Assembly (NCBI GenBank): GCA_003313425.1
Contig: NHZP01000008.1
Coordinates: forward strand, 682,001-746,000
DNA: 64,000 nucleotides
Origin: Pseudopyrenochaeta lycopersici
Lineage: Eukaryota; Ascomycota; Dothideomycetes; Pleosporales; Pseudopyrenochaetaceae
Reading direction: 5' to 3'
Position numbers and translations under genes: made by a program. Within the stretch, counting starts at the first letter, position 1. The number at the start of each line of letters is the position of its first letter. Positions 53,619-64,000 of this stretch are shown one piece after another. The notes under the pieces are model-generated. The model saw only the letters and a program-made list of their open reading frames with translations, had not been told where the DNA came from and ran no database searches.

Positions 53619-54869
53619 CTATGGCACCTCCAAGATTGCTCTGCCATCAGCATCAAACCAGTTTAATCTGGAGCCAGACACCTTCCCTTTGGAACAGAGC
53701 CACAACATCAACCACATGTGCTCTACCACTTCGCCCCAGCAGTACAGCTTGACCTGACCAAGTTTTTGAGAAGTAGGCTCTCGGTGCAGTGTTGTGCCCC
53801 AGCCAAGTCTTCCGCTCACTACGTGCTCGTAAAGAGCAGACCAAAATCCTTGTTGAAGTTTGTCTGGCCACTCCGAGCAGTTGACTGCCCAATGTCCGCG
53901 ATCATCAGACTTTGGAGAATATAGTTTCTTGCTCAAGCTAAAACGTTTTGGGTTTTGAACTTTGATGGCTGCGAGATACTTGGTGATTTGTGAGGGTAGA
54001 ACACCTGGGCAAGCAACGGATATGTTTGGTGCCGGAGCGAACGCAACGGTTGGAAGGTCGATATAATCGAGGGCTTTCAACGTGATATTGCGATCGATTG
54101 GCCGCGATTTATCGGCTCTCCCAACATCGTCTGTGGCGACGAAGAGACTCAAAGGGTCGTCGGAACATAGATGATCAGCTTGATTGACGCTGGCGTCACA
54201 GGATTCTGCTTGTGGTGTTGAGCTGGTTGACGCCAGCACCTCGACTGTCAGTTTCCCGCTTTGTTGCTGGGAATGCTTGATGCTGGACGAGCAATTTTGG
54301 TTAGGCCTCAATTCAATCTCAAGTTCATCTTCAGACGTGTCTTCAAATGTTGTTGAGAAATCATCCTGTAATTGGCTTTGTAGTGCCTGAGCCGCTAGTT
54401 GCGTATCTTCGATAAATGCAGTGTCAATATCTTCCAATCCATTCAAAGGCTGTCCAGATTGCTGTTGCGCTCCCAAAAGGCTTGATTTAGGAGTGATGTG
54501 TTGTTTCCATTTCGTGTAATTGCGTTCGAGTCTGAAAAGTCTACTCAATGGTTGGAAATCAACATCTTCATGGCCCTTCGCCTGATCCTCGAAAGATATG
54601 TTGGATGGAAAACTACCATAGGAGTCCTTGCTAGTTGACAGGTCTGAAGTCTTTGCATCGGCATACGCTGATCTATTTTCGTTTATAGTGGCAAAAATCA
54701 GAGCCCCAGAACCAGTCCGCTCGTCCAACTCCTTCTGTTTCTGGCGCGGCTTATCCGCAAGTATTCTGGTCGGCTCAAACTGTATATAGGCACCGGCCAA
54801 CGAGCGATACAGCTCGTCATTTTGTCGAGTTGCGGGTGCAGAGATGTGGGCAAGAAGTTCATCGGTCAT
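53619..54869 (-). CDS. Conserved hypothetical protein
   Basis: An intronless 416-aa frame from a clear ATG. The first ~260 residues are polar, acidic and low in complexity. The C-terminal ~120 residues look folded: a Pro/hydrophobic linker ending LPSQITKYLAAIKVQNPKRF, then RGHWAVNCSEWPDKLQQGFW, HVVSGRLGWGT, KLYCWGEVVEHMWLMLWL and NWFDADGRAILEV. The aromatic-rich W..W...LQ..FW...GR.GWG pattern suggests a real conserved fungal domain, but I do not recall a named family or function. No signal peptide or membrane helix is seen. The gene is divergent from eIF3d, with 630 bp between the two starts. Confidence 0.7.
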   Translation of the reverse strand: MTDELLAHISAPATRQNDELYRSLAGAYIQFEPTRILADKPRQKQKELDERTGSGALIFATINENRSAYADAKTSDLSTSKDSYGSFPSNISFEDQAKGHEDVDFQPLSRLFRLERNYTKWKQHITPKSSLLGAQQQSGQPLNGLEDIDTAFIEDTQLAAQALQSQLQDDFSTTFEDTSEDELEIELRPNQNCSSSIKHSQQQSGKLTVEVLASTSSTPQAESCDASVNQADHLCSDDPLSLFVATDDVGRADKSRPIDRNITLKALDYIDLPTVAFAPAPNISVACPGVLPSQITKYLAAIKVQNPKRFSLSKKLYSPKSDDRGHWAVNCSEWPDKLQQGFWSALYEHVVSGRLGWGTTLHREPTSQKLGQVKLYCWGEVVEHMWLMLWLCSKGKVSGSRLNWFDADGRAILEVP

Positions 54870-55499
54870 GGTTGATGCCGTATAGAGTTGATCGGTATCG
54901 TTGAGTAGCCATGGTAAAGTGCAATACTACATATACGAAGAAGATATATACATGCCAGTGGTATCCAACCAGGGATGAATGAATTCGGGGGTGTAATGCA
55001 GAAGCGACGGACGGGATCTAAGTGAATGATAGATGGGCGATGTCTTAGCGCCACTGGCCTGTGCGCTTGTCTATAACTCTCTTTGTATACTCTTATTCCG
55101 CCCGACAGTCAACTGAAACTTCAAAAAGCATAGTTGGTACTTCATTCTCCACAGATGTATAATGGGCGCAGGTTCAGATTCATCAGCCTGATAGCCAATT
55201 TATAACTGACTGTGGTCAAGCTTGCTTTTGAGCAATTTCGATAGCAAAGACAGGGCCACAAACGCAAAGTTTGTATTCAGGCGCGCTAATATGCGGCCTG
55301 CAAAACACTGGCAGCCAAATCTTGGAAGTTCTTGACTCTGGTGAGAGTGCGATGTTCAAGTGAAACGCTCTAGCGCGGGGTTACGGGCTATCAATTTTCC
55401 TTAGCGTGACAATCTTGGCAGCCCACTTCGAGCATTTTCGTGGGTGATTGTGCGGCAACAACGAGGTGCAACTTCGACACCCCCAGATTCTCAGACAAC
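54870..55499. promoter_or_regulatory. Divergent promoter region upstream of eIF3d
   Basis: A 630-bp gap between the start codons of the conserved hypothetical gene (-) and eIF3d (+). A GATATATACA element at about 54944 lies 75 bp upstream of the leftward start. No gene seen. Confidence 0.4.
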
Positions 55500-57336
55500 A
55501 TGGCACCTGCATCATTATTGGATCTCGTGTCCGCGCTGCCCGCCACCGAAGGATGGGGCCCCGCGGTCTCCACCGAAACGATGCTCGACGGCGTCCCGTT
55601 CGCGCCCTACTCGAAAGCAGACAAGTTGGGTCGCATGGCCGACTGGACAGAGGGCAAAGACCGTGAGCGAGGAGGACGCCAACAGTATGGCAACCGAAAC
55701 TACAGAGGTACGATTTCTATAGACACAGGAGACACCTCCAGATTTGTCTAACAAATGCCCGCAGACCAGCAGGTGTATGGCGCAAACCAGCAGACGAACC
55801 CATTCGCAATCCAGGCTGCAGAAGAGGAGGCTACATTCTCAGTCGTAGACAACACACGCACATCAGCACGAGGACGAGGATTTGGACGAGGAGGTGGCAC
55901 CGTCTTCCGCGGACGAGGACAGCGGGGCGGACAAGCAGGACAGCGAGGAGGCCGCGGCACCTTCCAGCGCGTTGGTGGCCGTGGCGGACAGCAATACGAT
56001 AGCCAGCGCGGCGGCCGTGGTGGCAGGGGAGGCAGACGCTTTGGCTGGAGGGACGACAAGCCTCAGCGTAACCGTGATGCATCAGTTCAGGTCAAGCCTG
56101 AGTGGGCTGTCATGGAGGAGATTGACTTCTCTCGTCTGGGCAAGCTGAACCTGGATACTGGTGACGGTGAGGATATCGACAACTACGGCTTCTTGTATTA
56201 CTATGATCGCACCTACGACAAGCAGCCGGGCGCGAAGACCTCGGAGCGGAGACTCAACATCCTCGAACGCGCTGCGTACAATGTCACCACGTCCAGCGAC
56301 CCGGTCATCCAAGAGCTTGCAGACAAGGACGAGGCTACCGTCTTCGCCACGGATAGCATTCTGTCTATGCTCATGTGCGCCACCAAGTCTGTCTATTCGT
56401 GGGATCTTGTCTTCACGAAGAGGGGCAACAAGGTCTTCATCGATAAGCGTGACGGCTCCAATCTGGACATGGTCACTGTTAATGAAAATGCTGCAGATGC
56501 GCCACTTGAGATATCCGAGGGTAACAAGGACTCAATCAACAGCCCTGGCGCCCTCATGCAAGAAGCCACACACATCAACAATGTTTTCCCACTCCAGGTC
56601 GTCTCTGAGTCCGAGACCAATAAGGTTACCATGGCTCACGAGCATCCGTTCTACAATGAGGAGGAGGAGAGCGATCCACCAGCCTCAAAAGCCTACAGAT
56701 ACCGCCGATTTGACCTTTCTCTGGAGAAGGATGAGGAGCCGCTGCACTTGATTGTCCGAACTGAGCTAGATGCTGTGATTAAGAACAACATCAATGGCGA
56801 GGACCAATACCTCACCATTAAGGCATTGAATGAGTTCGACAACAAGGCACAGGGTGCTGGTGGTGCTCTGGACTGGAGGTCAAAACTGGCTAGCCAAAGA
56901 GGTGCCGTCTTGGCCACTGAAATGAAGAATAACTCGTGCAAACTCGCTCGCTGGGCCGTACAGAGTATTTTGGCCAAGGCAGACACGATGAAACTTGGGT
57001 ACGTACCTGCACACTATATACTACCAACCAAAGCTAACAGTATTTTGCAGCTTTGTCTCCCGTTCTAACCCCAAGAACAACAACGACCACGTCATCCTCG
57101 GCGTTCTCACCAACAAGCCCCGTGACTTTGCATCCCAGATGGCACTCAATCTCAACAACGGATGGGCCATCGTTCGTACTATCGTCGATATGGTACTTCG
57201 GATGGACGAGGGCAAGTATGTCCTGATCAAAGACCCCAACAAGTCTCTTCTTCGTTTGTACTCCGTTCCTCTCCATACCTTTGAGGAGGAGGATGTCGAA
57301 GAACTTCAGGCACCAGCAGAGGACGACGAGGAGTGA
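55500..57336 (+). CDS. Translation initiation factor eIF3 subunit D
   Basis: Three exons (55500..55707, 55765..56998, 57051..57336) with 57- and 52-bp introns give 575 aa. The N-terminus ([31 protein letters not shown]) and the Arg/Gly-rich stretch at about 105-170 ([16 protein letters not shown] repeats) are typical. The core includes [18 protein letters not shown], the cap-binding domain with [40 protein letters not shown] across the last junction, and [17 protein letters not shown]; the tail is acidic. eIF3d is an mRNA-cap-binding subunit of the eIF3 complex (Moe1 in fission yeast). Its first exon also overlaps several meaningless frames caused by the GGN-rich codons. Confidence 0.97.
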
Positions 57337-58482
57337 TTGGTGTACAGGCGAACGAGTAGCAGTACTTTTATCTTCGATGGCAGCTGTGTAGTAATGGTTC
57401 ATATGACTCAGATGCATGATAGACGAACTATGATTGACGATGCTGAATGGAGAGATGTCGTGTATTAGATAGACCGTCGCGACATGGACAATTGTCTCAT
57501 ACACAACAGAGCTGGCCAAATTTGTCCAACTTGATATCTTTCCTGCATTTGTGATGTACTCTGAAGTCTTTCTACTATTCTCCAAAGTTTTGTTACTTAC
57601 GAATCAACGAAATCTAGCCTGGTCGCCCTCAAATTGTGGCCTGCAACAAGCGTGTTTTGATTTTTAGTCTGGCGTCGCAAGGTGATAGACGAGGCCCAAG
57701 GTAAGATGTTCAATCATTTGATAGGCCATCTTTCCTGAGCAGCGTGAACCTGATGGGGGGCACAAATTTCATTCATTCATGCCAGGAAGATTTCAAATGG
57801 GCAATAGAAGGAATGGGCGATCAGCAGCAGACTGACGATCCTTGATATGGTCACGGCAATTTGGAACGATCGAAATATTTCATCTCCAGATCTTCTTTGA
57901 TTGACTCTACACTAGAGCTGGCGAACTTCGCCCTTTGTACACACCCCACATCCTACAGTTCTGCAATCTACAGTACAGTCAAACCGTATACACAGCCGTC
58001 ACTCTCGTACCAAAACCAATATTAACACCTCATGCTGGCGCCATACAGCGACACACGCTCCAGCCAGTACATAAGCACTGGAATTAAGGTATGTAAAGGA
58101 AAGATCCCAGCTCCTCATTAATGCAGTGCTCCTGTCCGCGTTCGAATGAAAATGCCAGTAAACAAAGGAAAAGAGCAAATTTGCCCAAGAAGGCAAGGAA
58201 AGATGGTGGTATGTTGAAGTTGTCGAGATCTGTGGTCGGTTTCAAAGCCAATGGCAAAATCGGTGTAAAGCCGTGCGCCGGGCAGGTTTCGTAAAAAAAG
58301 ACTGTCGAATGGAAATGTAACGGCAGTTTCGAAAAAAAAATGATAAAAAACAATGTCGAACGCGAAGCGCAAGAGCTGCTTCAAGGTATATGCAAAACGG
58401 TACCATCCTGCCGCCGAACCGCAGACGCCACCGCCAAACGCGCAAAGACAAATCGTGGACACATGTGCAGCAAGATAGGTTT
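57337..58482. other. Convergent 3' flanks, 1.1 kb
   Basis: This lies between the stops of eIF3d (+) and the Sel1-repeat gene (-). It is AT-rich with several T-runs. Frames at 58.1-58.5 kb are Phe/Leu-rich translations of the T-rich flank. No gene seen. Confidence 0.5.
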
Positions 58483-60660
58483 TCATGTCGATGTTGCAGT
58501 ATGACTCTTCTTGCGGCCGAAGATGGTTCGGGTGCGACTCTTGTCGCGAGGCTTCTTCTCAGAATGGTCTTTCTTGGTCGATCGGCCAGACCGAACAGAC
58601 CGTGAATCAGAGGTAGTGGAAGGCTCTTCCATGTACTTGTCTTTGTAAATCCAGCTGTTGCCGACCATGGAAACGCCTTTGGCTTCAGCCGCACGGTAGA
58701 GCCTGGCAGCCTTCTTCATGTCCTTCTTGCAACCAACGCCCTCGGCGTAGCAGTAGCCAGCTTCGACAAGAGCATCAGCGTCGCCCCAATTTCCAGCAAT
58801 CTCGTAACAGCGGAGTGCAAGTGACTTGTCTTGAGCCGCACCCCAGCCGTTTCCGTAGCACTTGCCAAGCTCATAGATTGCCACAGCATACTGTGCGCGA
58901 TGCTGTTTCTTTTTCAGGAAATCCGTGGGCTGCCCATGCTTAGCCTGGTCTTCATCATCAGCAACTTCTAGTTGGCCAGAATCGACGGCGCGACGTAGCC
59001 ATTGCAGTGCTTCGGCCTTGTTTTCACGCATGCCCCAGCCGTGTCGGCAGGCCAGGCCGTACCAGAACATTGCTTCTGGGAGACCTGCACGAGCGGCAAG
59101 GCGGAGGTGATAGGTAGACTTCAGGAGCTCACCAGCCTCGTGAAGTTCAATACCCATATCGCAGTGTTCTTGAGCAGTAATCTCTGCAGAACCGTTGATT
59201 CGACCTCGTATAGTGCTATTGCTGGACGTAAGTGAGGGTGCACTGCGGTCGAGCGATGCGTTCCGAACAGGACAATGTTCCTGGTGCATTCGTGCCTGAT
59301 CGAAAGACCGAGGTGGAGATTCTGGTGAAGGTGGTCGAGCTTGGTTGTGGTTCGGCTGATCCCAGGTAATTTGACTATTGAAAAAGTCCTCGATTCCAAC
59401 AGACCTCCGGTCAACCTTCCTGCCTCGGGGGAGGCTGAACTTGGAATAAGTGTAAGAGGAAGCGGCGTTGGAGGCGAAATCGCCTGATCGACGGAAATCT
59501 TCGCTGGCCATGCTGACGGGGGTATGGACAGTCTCAGTTGCATAACTGGTAATGGGGCCGTCATGGGAGTCCTGGCGCCTAGGCTGGCTGTCGAAGGAAG
59601 GTCTCATGTTGACACTGTCGTCAGACACCTGTCGCGATGGAGCATCGGTCGAGGGCCTTGTGCTCTGTCTGCTCATAGGTCGTGAGAAATTGTAAGACGG
59701 GCGAGGTAGATTGGGGCCGTTGACAGAGTAATCGGATGAGACTGATGGCGAACGCGGCATGAAAGAACCGGTGACAGGCGTGAAGGGAGACTGGGCTCTG
59801 GATAAGCTGGAGCTTGGAGAGAGATTCCGGTTCTGTTGTATAGAATCATAAGAATTACTAAGTAAAATGTCCTCGGCTTCATCAGAACTATCCTCAGGAA
59901 CAGACCTGACGCTCGGGGAGAGCCTGGGAGAGCGTTGAGAGTGCAGCGAGCTAGAGGATCTTGGAGCGAGAAGATTTGAGCGTGGTTGCGATCTGGATTG
60001 AGAGTCGGCAGATTGCTTTCTCTGTGGACTTAGAAAGAGCCGGGAAGTGGGCGCAGGCACGGTTGGGCTAACAGGCGTAGCTTCGCGCAACCCAATGCGA
60101 GGCTCCACGGATTCTGGAGAGTGGGACCTGGGGATATCAAAGTAGCTTTGCGGTGGAGTCGAGGGACTGGTCTCTCCAATTGAAGCCAGTGGGCCCCGCA
60201 AGGGGAGAGGCTGGCTATGCTGGGATTCATCGCCGGCGAGTTGGGGATAGAAGGACTTGTGCTTCTCTGATACCTCCTGCCGAGGCGAGGGCTCTGGTCG
60301 CGGAAAGACAGGGCCGGCCTCGTCGTTTGGGGAGTTGACGCCAGAGGACAACGAGGAAAAGTAGCCTGGGCGATTTCCAAATTCGTTCTGGATGGTGAGC
60401 GGGGCCAATCGACTGAGGCGACGGCCAGTCTTGGTGTCCTGCTGCTCGAATCGCTTCGCCAACAGTCGACCCTGGAGTGCGAGGGCGTCCAGCGGGGAGA
60501 GTGCGGGGGGGACTTCACCAGCGCGCGGGCTCGGCAGGTCGGCGAGAGACAGGCTGCTCATGCTGGCGCTGGCGACGCTGCCCAGACAGGCGTTGTTGGG
60601 CGGGTTGAAGGATTGCGAGCGGAACTCGAGGCCGCCCGGGCGATACGGGTGGTTAGCCAT
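58483..60660 (-). CDS. Sel1-repeat protein (Nif1/Dsf2-like or Skt5-related)
   Basis: An intronless 725-aa frame. The first ~480 residues are Ser/Pro/Arg-rich and probably disordered, with many SP and RS sites. From about 485 to 690, Sel1-like repeats follow: ELHEAGELLKSTYHLRLAAR, GLPEAMFWYGLACRHGWGMR, 'ALQWLRRAVDSGQ', YELGKCYGNGWG and 'ALVEAGYCYAEGVGCKKDM'. The C-terminus is basic and Ser/Arg-rich and ends TATST, so unlike the other Sel1 protein at 10.2 kb it has no CaaX box. Fungal proteins of this layout include fission yeast Nif1 (a Nim1-kinase regulator) and yeast Dsf2; kinship with the chitin synthase regulators is possible but less likely without the CaaX. Confidence 0.82.
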   Translation of the reverse strand: MANHPYRPGGLEFRSQSFNPPNNACLGSVASASMSSLSLADLPSPRAGEVPPALSPLDALALQGRLLAKRFEQQDTKTGRRLSRLAPLTIQNEFGNRPGYFSSLSSGVNSPNDEAGPVFPRPEPSPRQEVSEKHKSFYPQLAGDESQHSQPLPLRGPLASIGETSPSTPPQSYFDIPRSHSPESVEPRIGLREATPVSPTVPAPTSRLFLSPQRKQSADSQSRSQPRSNLLAPRSSSSLHSQRSPRLSPSVRSVPEDSSDEAEDILLSNSYDSIQQNRNLSPSSSLSRAQSPFTPVTGSFMPRSPSVSSDYSVNGPNLPRPSYNFSRPMSRQSTRPSTDAPSRQVSDDSVNMRPSFDSQPRRQDSHDGPITSYATETVHTPVSMASEDFRRSGDFASNAASSYTYSKFSLPRGRKVDRRSVGIEDFFNSQITWDQPNHNQARPPSPESPPRSFDQARMHQEHCPVRNASLDRSAPSLTSSNSTIRGRINGSAEITAQEHCDMGIELHEAGELLKSTYHLRLAARAGLPEAMFWYGLACRHGWGMRENKAEALQWLRRAVDSGQLEVADDEDQAKHGQPTDFLKKKQHRAQYAVAIYELGKCYGNGWGAAQDKSLALRCYEIAGNWGDADALVEAGYCYAEGVGCKKDMKKAARLYRAAEAKGVSMVGNSWIYKDKYMEEPSTTSDSRSVRSGRSTKKDHSEKKPRDKSRTRTIFGRKKSHTATST

Positions 60661-61917
60661 GTTGAAGGCAGGATAGCAATGGGGATCAGCAAGGATATGT
60701 CATAAAATCGGCGCTTGTCGGGCGAAGACGCTGAGTCGTCATGCGCGCAGTCGACCGTGGGAGAATCGAGGTGGGAGTGGAGGAATAATGCGGGCGCGCG
60801 AGGGTTCAAGACTGGCGGGACGCAGGAGGCACAGGACCGGGGCTGTGTGGGCAGGCGCGAGTTGGTGGTGGGTTTGCGGTTTGGCGTAGAGTGGCAGGCG
60901 TGCGGGCGTGGGAAGGGCAAGTGGCAGTAAAGGAGCGGAAGCGGCAGCAGAGGCCTGGATGGCAGCGAACAAGCACAGTAGCAGAGCAGCAGAGACACAG
61001 TAGCCGTCGCGATGTTCTAGTCCAAGTGATCGACTTGCGGCGGTCGCGTGGATTTGCCAAACTTTCAGACCTCCTGAAGCGCTTGGCAACGAACATGGCT
61101 ATCAAACCGGGTGCGTCTGGGGGTGCCCCTGGTTCACTCAATAAGAGGCCAATCGGGGCGCTTCACGACCCTGCGTCTACGCCCGTTGTGGCCTCTGCGT
61201 CAGCGTGACACGAAGCCATCGCCGCGCAGTTTATAGCAGCAATTGGCATCGCAGCAGCCAGGCCTCATTTCTTCAGTGCGTGCTTCGCAGCCCCCATTGC
61301 TAGCTCAGCGCCCTCGCCACACACAATCCGATGCCAGAGTATCGTCGCCATCGCCAGCGCCATGCCGCCCGCATCGTTTCACTAGTCGTATTCGCCATTT
61401 CGGCTGTCCCCCGGTTTGGGAAGCCCCGTTACTAGTGGCGCTTGCTGTGCGTCACCTTATTTGTGTGGGTCTCAGATACACCTCATTTAACTGTTGTCAC
61501 TTCTGCGAACCACAGTTCCCGCGCACAACAAACATCAGGAGCTGAGATTTTCTTCATTACCTGCGTACCACTGCCCTGAGAACCAACTGGAGCGTGCCTG
61601 AAGGCTACTTGTCACTAGCCAATGCGACACCAACCCTAGCAGTGCAGCCAGACTTGCTCAAGTCTATTGCCAAGCCTGCGTCGTACTTTTCCTCTCCCGT
61701 CAATTTTATACCCTCTGAGCCCGCCTCCGCCCATCTAGTGGGACTAGCCGTGCGTTCCTGCCTCGGTTAGCACCTGAGGCGTCGGAACTGACTGTAGCCT
61801 CTCTGGCAGAGCCTCCTCGTGCCACTGACCCTCATGACCAACCCCATCAGCGCTTCGTCGGTTTGTGATTATGCCGGCCTAGCCTCCTTCCGCTATTCTT
61901 CTGTATCAATATAATTG
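60661..61917. other. Intergenic, 1.26 kb: Sel1-gene promoter
   Basis: Between the start of the Sel1 gene and the stop of the DUF1776 gene, both leftward. It is GC-rich near 60.7-61.0 kb. Frames on both strands are Pro/Arg/Ser-rich and mutually overlapping. No gene seen. Confidence 0.5.
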
Positions 61918-63536
61918 CTAAGCGACTGCGTCAATCCGCTCCCATGACTGTACGCTGTCCTCCAACTTCGGTTTTGATGCTGTATCAAGCGACACGCGCC
62001 GCAGTCCCATCATCCATCCGACTAGACCTGAAGGTACCCAGTTGCCAACGACATCGTATGTGACGCTTCCACGACCAACGCGCCATACTTTTCGCGGCCG
62101 CTTCTGTGTGAGAGCGTCAAACACCGCGTTGTGTAACTCCCGCAATGAGCTCCCGCTGTGGTCCAATAGGCCTCGGTTCTGCGCGACTCGTGTTTGGTTG
62201 ACAAAATTATTTGCATATAATGCCCTCGTCGTAGTTGGCCAGGCATGTGGACTCCCAGCTGCCTTCGCCTGGAGATGATGTTTCGGTCCCACGTTGGTCA
62301 GGTCGAATGTCCCCAGATGGAACTGCACAGCGTCAATGCCCAATGTGCCTAGCTCCGCTCTCAGCGAGGCCAGGAAGCCTTCCAGCGCGCTAACAATGGT
62401 CGTCTCTACGCTGTGGAACGGTGGCCGCAAAGATGAAATGATACTTGGGGTCAACATCATTACCCTCGCTCTGAACTCGCAAATTGTTGGCAAGAGCACC
62501 TGTGTCACCGCAATTGTGTTGAGCACCTTGGCGTTTAGCGCGTCAGACCAGAGCTCAGGAGATACAGTCTCTATAGGTCCTGTGGGGAAAATGAGATCAG
62601 GAACCAGGAGCACGCCCTGAAGATTGACTGCATGTTACAGTATAATTAGCCAGATACCCGCTCAAAAGGGATCAAGGCATGACCTGCGACATCCCTGAAG
62701 TGTTTCAAGCTTCTTTCCAACCCTGTTTAGGGACTGAAAAGAAGCACAACATGCCCGAGGAGATGACAGGACAGACTTGATACATGAATCGCGATTTGAC
62801 GTACGGTTATGAGGACTAGCGCCTTGAAAGGCCACGTGCGGTCTTGTGAGCAAGTTATGGAAGCGCTCTATCGCCTCTTGCGTGCCGAAAGTGTCCACAA
62901 TGTCTAGAGGTAATGGCCGTACATCTGCTCTCGACTCGCTGAGTACCTGTTGTTCTTCGTCCATGTTCGAACAGACAATGTATACAATGAAACCGCGCCG
63001 CTCGAGATCGAGAGACAGAGATCGAATGATAGGTGAGTTTGGAGGTCCGGCAATTACTAGGCTTGTCAGTCGCACGTCTTTCAAGCAGGCAGTACCCTTT
63101 GCACCTACCCACGACTTCCCTTCTCGCTCCATTACTGGCTCTCCGCGCTCTTCGTTTACGATTATGTCTCTTTCTCTCCCTCCATAGTAGAAATCCACCA
63201 GTGCTGACAAAGGCGATAAGCGCTGCTGTCAAGGCTCGATTTTCTGACACCCAATGTTGGAGGCGATGTAGGTAGGCCCCAGTTATGGGATGCGGATGTG
63301 GGGGCGGGGGTGGTGGAGACGGTCGCGCGTATACAGGAAGCCATCCCTCAGGAACATGTCTCTTAACATACCCAGCGACATTGGCAAAATGACGGTCGCT
63401 TGCATCCCATACTGATCCTGTGAAATTTCGGATATCTTTCGAGTACTCTGCCAGCTTGATGTCCGTCAGCATGGACAGAGGCAAAGGCAACCGGCATGCT
63501 CACCACATCCAGAAAGTGCTGATCGTCGCTCGTCAT
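61918..63536 (-). CDS. DUF1776 / SDR-fold membrane protein (Tda5-like)
   Basis: Four exons (63536..63504, 63454..63109, 63056..62805, 62627..61918) with introns of 49, 52 and 177 bp give 446 aa. The short first exon encodes MTSDDQHFLDV and joins LAEYSKDIRNFTGSVWDAS. A Pro-run at about 59-68 and one membrane helix near 90-110 (LTAALIAFVSTGGFLLW) precede a basic stop-transfer stretch. The rest reads like a short-chain dehydrogenase fold of the fungal DUF1776 family: VIAGPPNSPIIRSLSLDLER, VYIVCSN, 'LPLDIVD', LQGVLLVPDLIFPTGPIE, LNTIAVTQVLLPTICE. The usual SDR YxxxK pair is not obvious, so catalysis is doubtful. Yeast Tda5 is the relative I recall. The stop is TAG followed by CAATTA, which matches the TMV readthrough context but would add only three residues beyond the decoded stop. 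Confidence 0.85.
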
Positions 63537-64000
63537 GTTGGCATTTAGAAATTGTGTAGTGGTTTAAAGGAAAGGAAAGCTCGACGCCGAAGCTTGGAGT
63601 GACGTCTTCGGACTTGGTCGCAAGACCCACCTCAAGCCACCGCCCGCTCGCGATCATTCCGCACAACACGGTCCCACGTGACACCTAAGCCACGGGCCGC
63701 CACTCTTTAGGCCAGCCTCATCCTGCTCGGCTCCGTCACGAAGCTGCATGCCTGCTGACTTGCAGGTAGATCGCCTTTACTCCCTCCACACGGTAGCTTA
63801 TTTTCGACGGGTAAAAGCTCGTGGTAAGTAGGAGATAATCTATTTCAGTCTCACGCTTCTATCAGTGAGTGCCGCCGAAGACGCGTGAATAGCTTACGTG
63901 GCCGGGCTTCATATGTTTGCCTCTTCTTTTTGATTATCTTCTTAGTTCTGCTTCTATACATTTCTTTGCCCCTCCATGCATATTCTTTTTCTAACGTAAG
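63537..64000. other. Right-edge non-coding stretch
   Basis: Promoter side of the DUF1776 gene up to the window end. No frame above about 60 codons has support. Confidence 0.5.

Noticed and set aside
55755..56150. Several Arg/Pro-, Ala/Val- or Ser-rich frames overlapping eIF3d
   Set aside because: Shadows of the RGG-repeat-coding sequence of the real gene.

Overview
The window is nuclear DNA from a filamentous ascomycete (Pezizomycotina). The evidence is compact genes split by short introns (about 41-95 bp, with GTRNGT donors and CTAAC/CTGAC branch sites), plus a class IV chitin synthase, a CYP53 monooxygenase, a questin-oxidase-like protein, an AspRS-DUF2156 fusion and an Alt a 7-type flavoprotein. 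A dothideomycete, perhaps Pleosporales, is my best guess by inference; no marker in the window proves it. I resolved 22 protein-coding genes. Exon joins were read from splice signals and reading phase. I recognised no rRNA, tRNA, CRISPR array, complete transposon or secondary-metabolite cluster.

Layout: 0.6-2.6 kb, WD40 protein (-). 4.1-12.3 kb, class IV chitin synthase (-) and its Sel1-repeat, CaaX-tailed activator Skt5/Chs4 (+), divergent across a 2.3-kb non-coding gap. 13.2-16.7 kb, Aro8-like aminotransferase (+), OST subunit DAD1/Ost2 (-) and a TMEM14 membrane protein (+). 17.8-19.9 kb, secreted AA8-AA12 haem/PQQ sugar dehydrogenase (+). 20.7-22.2 kb, CYP53 benzoate 4-hydroxylase type P450 (-). 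23.1-26.3 kb, AspRS-DUF2156 fusion (-), the architecture of ergosteryl-aspartate synthase ErdS. 27.6-34.9 kb, questin-oxidase-like protein, alpha-tubulin and EF-hand MscS channel (all -). 37.3-39.6 kb, membrane-anchored sterol-ester-lipase-like hydrolase (+). 40.0-41.1 kb, WrbA/Ycp4-type quinone reductase (-) whose stop codon has a classic readthrough context. 42.1-43.6 kb, F-box/LRR-like protein (-). 46.4-50.7 kb, Atg6/Beclin (-) and an Scm3-like centromere chaperone (+), divergent. 51.0-54.9 kb, nucleotide pyrophosphatase/phosphodiesterase and a conserved unknown (both -). 55.5-57.3 kb, eIF3d (+). 58.5-60.7 kb, a second Sel1-repeat protein (-). 61.9-63.5 kb, DUF1776 protein (-).

Most genes are housekeeping or cell-wall genes. 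Three items stand out. First, the Ycp4-like reductase stops at TGA-CTA-G and then stays open in frame for 68 codons, ending in a CaaX-like CEIM tail; I infer a readthrough-made, prenylated isoform. Second, the ErdS-type tRNA-dependent sterol aspartylation enzyme. Third, a chitin synthase beside its own prenylated activator. Long gaps at 34.9-37.3 kb and 43.6-46.4 kb hold no gene I can support.
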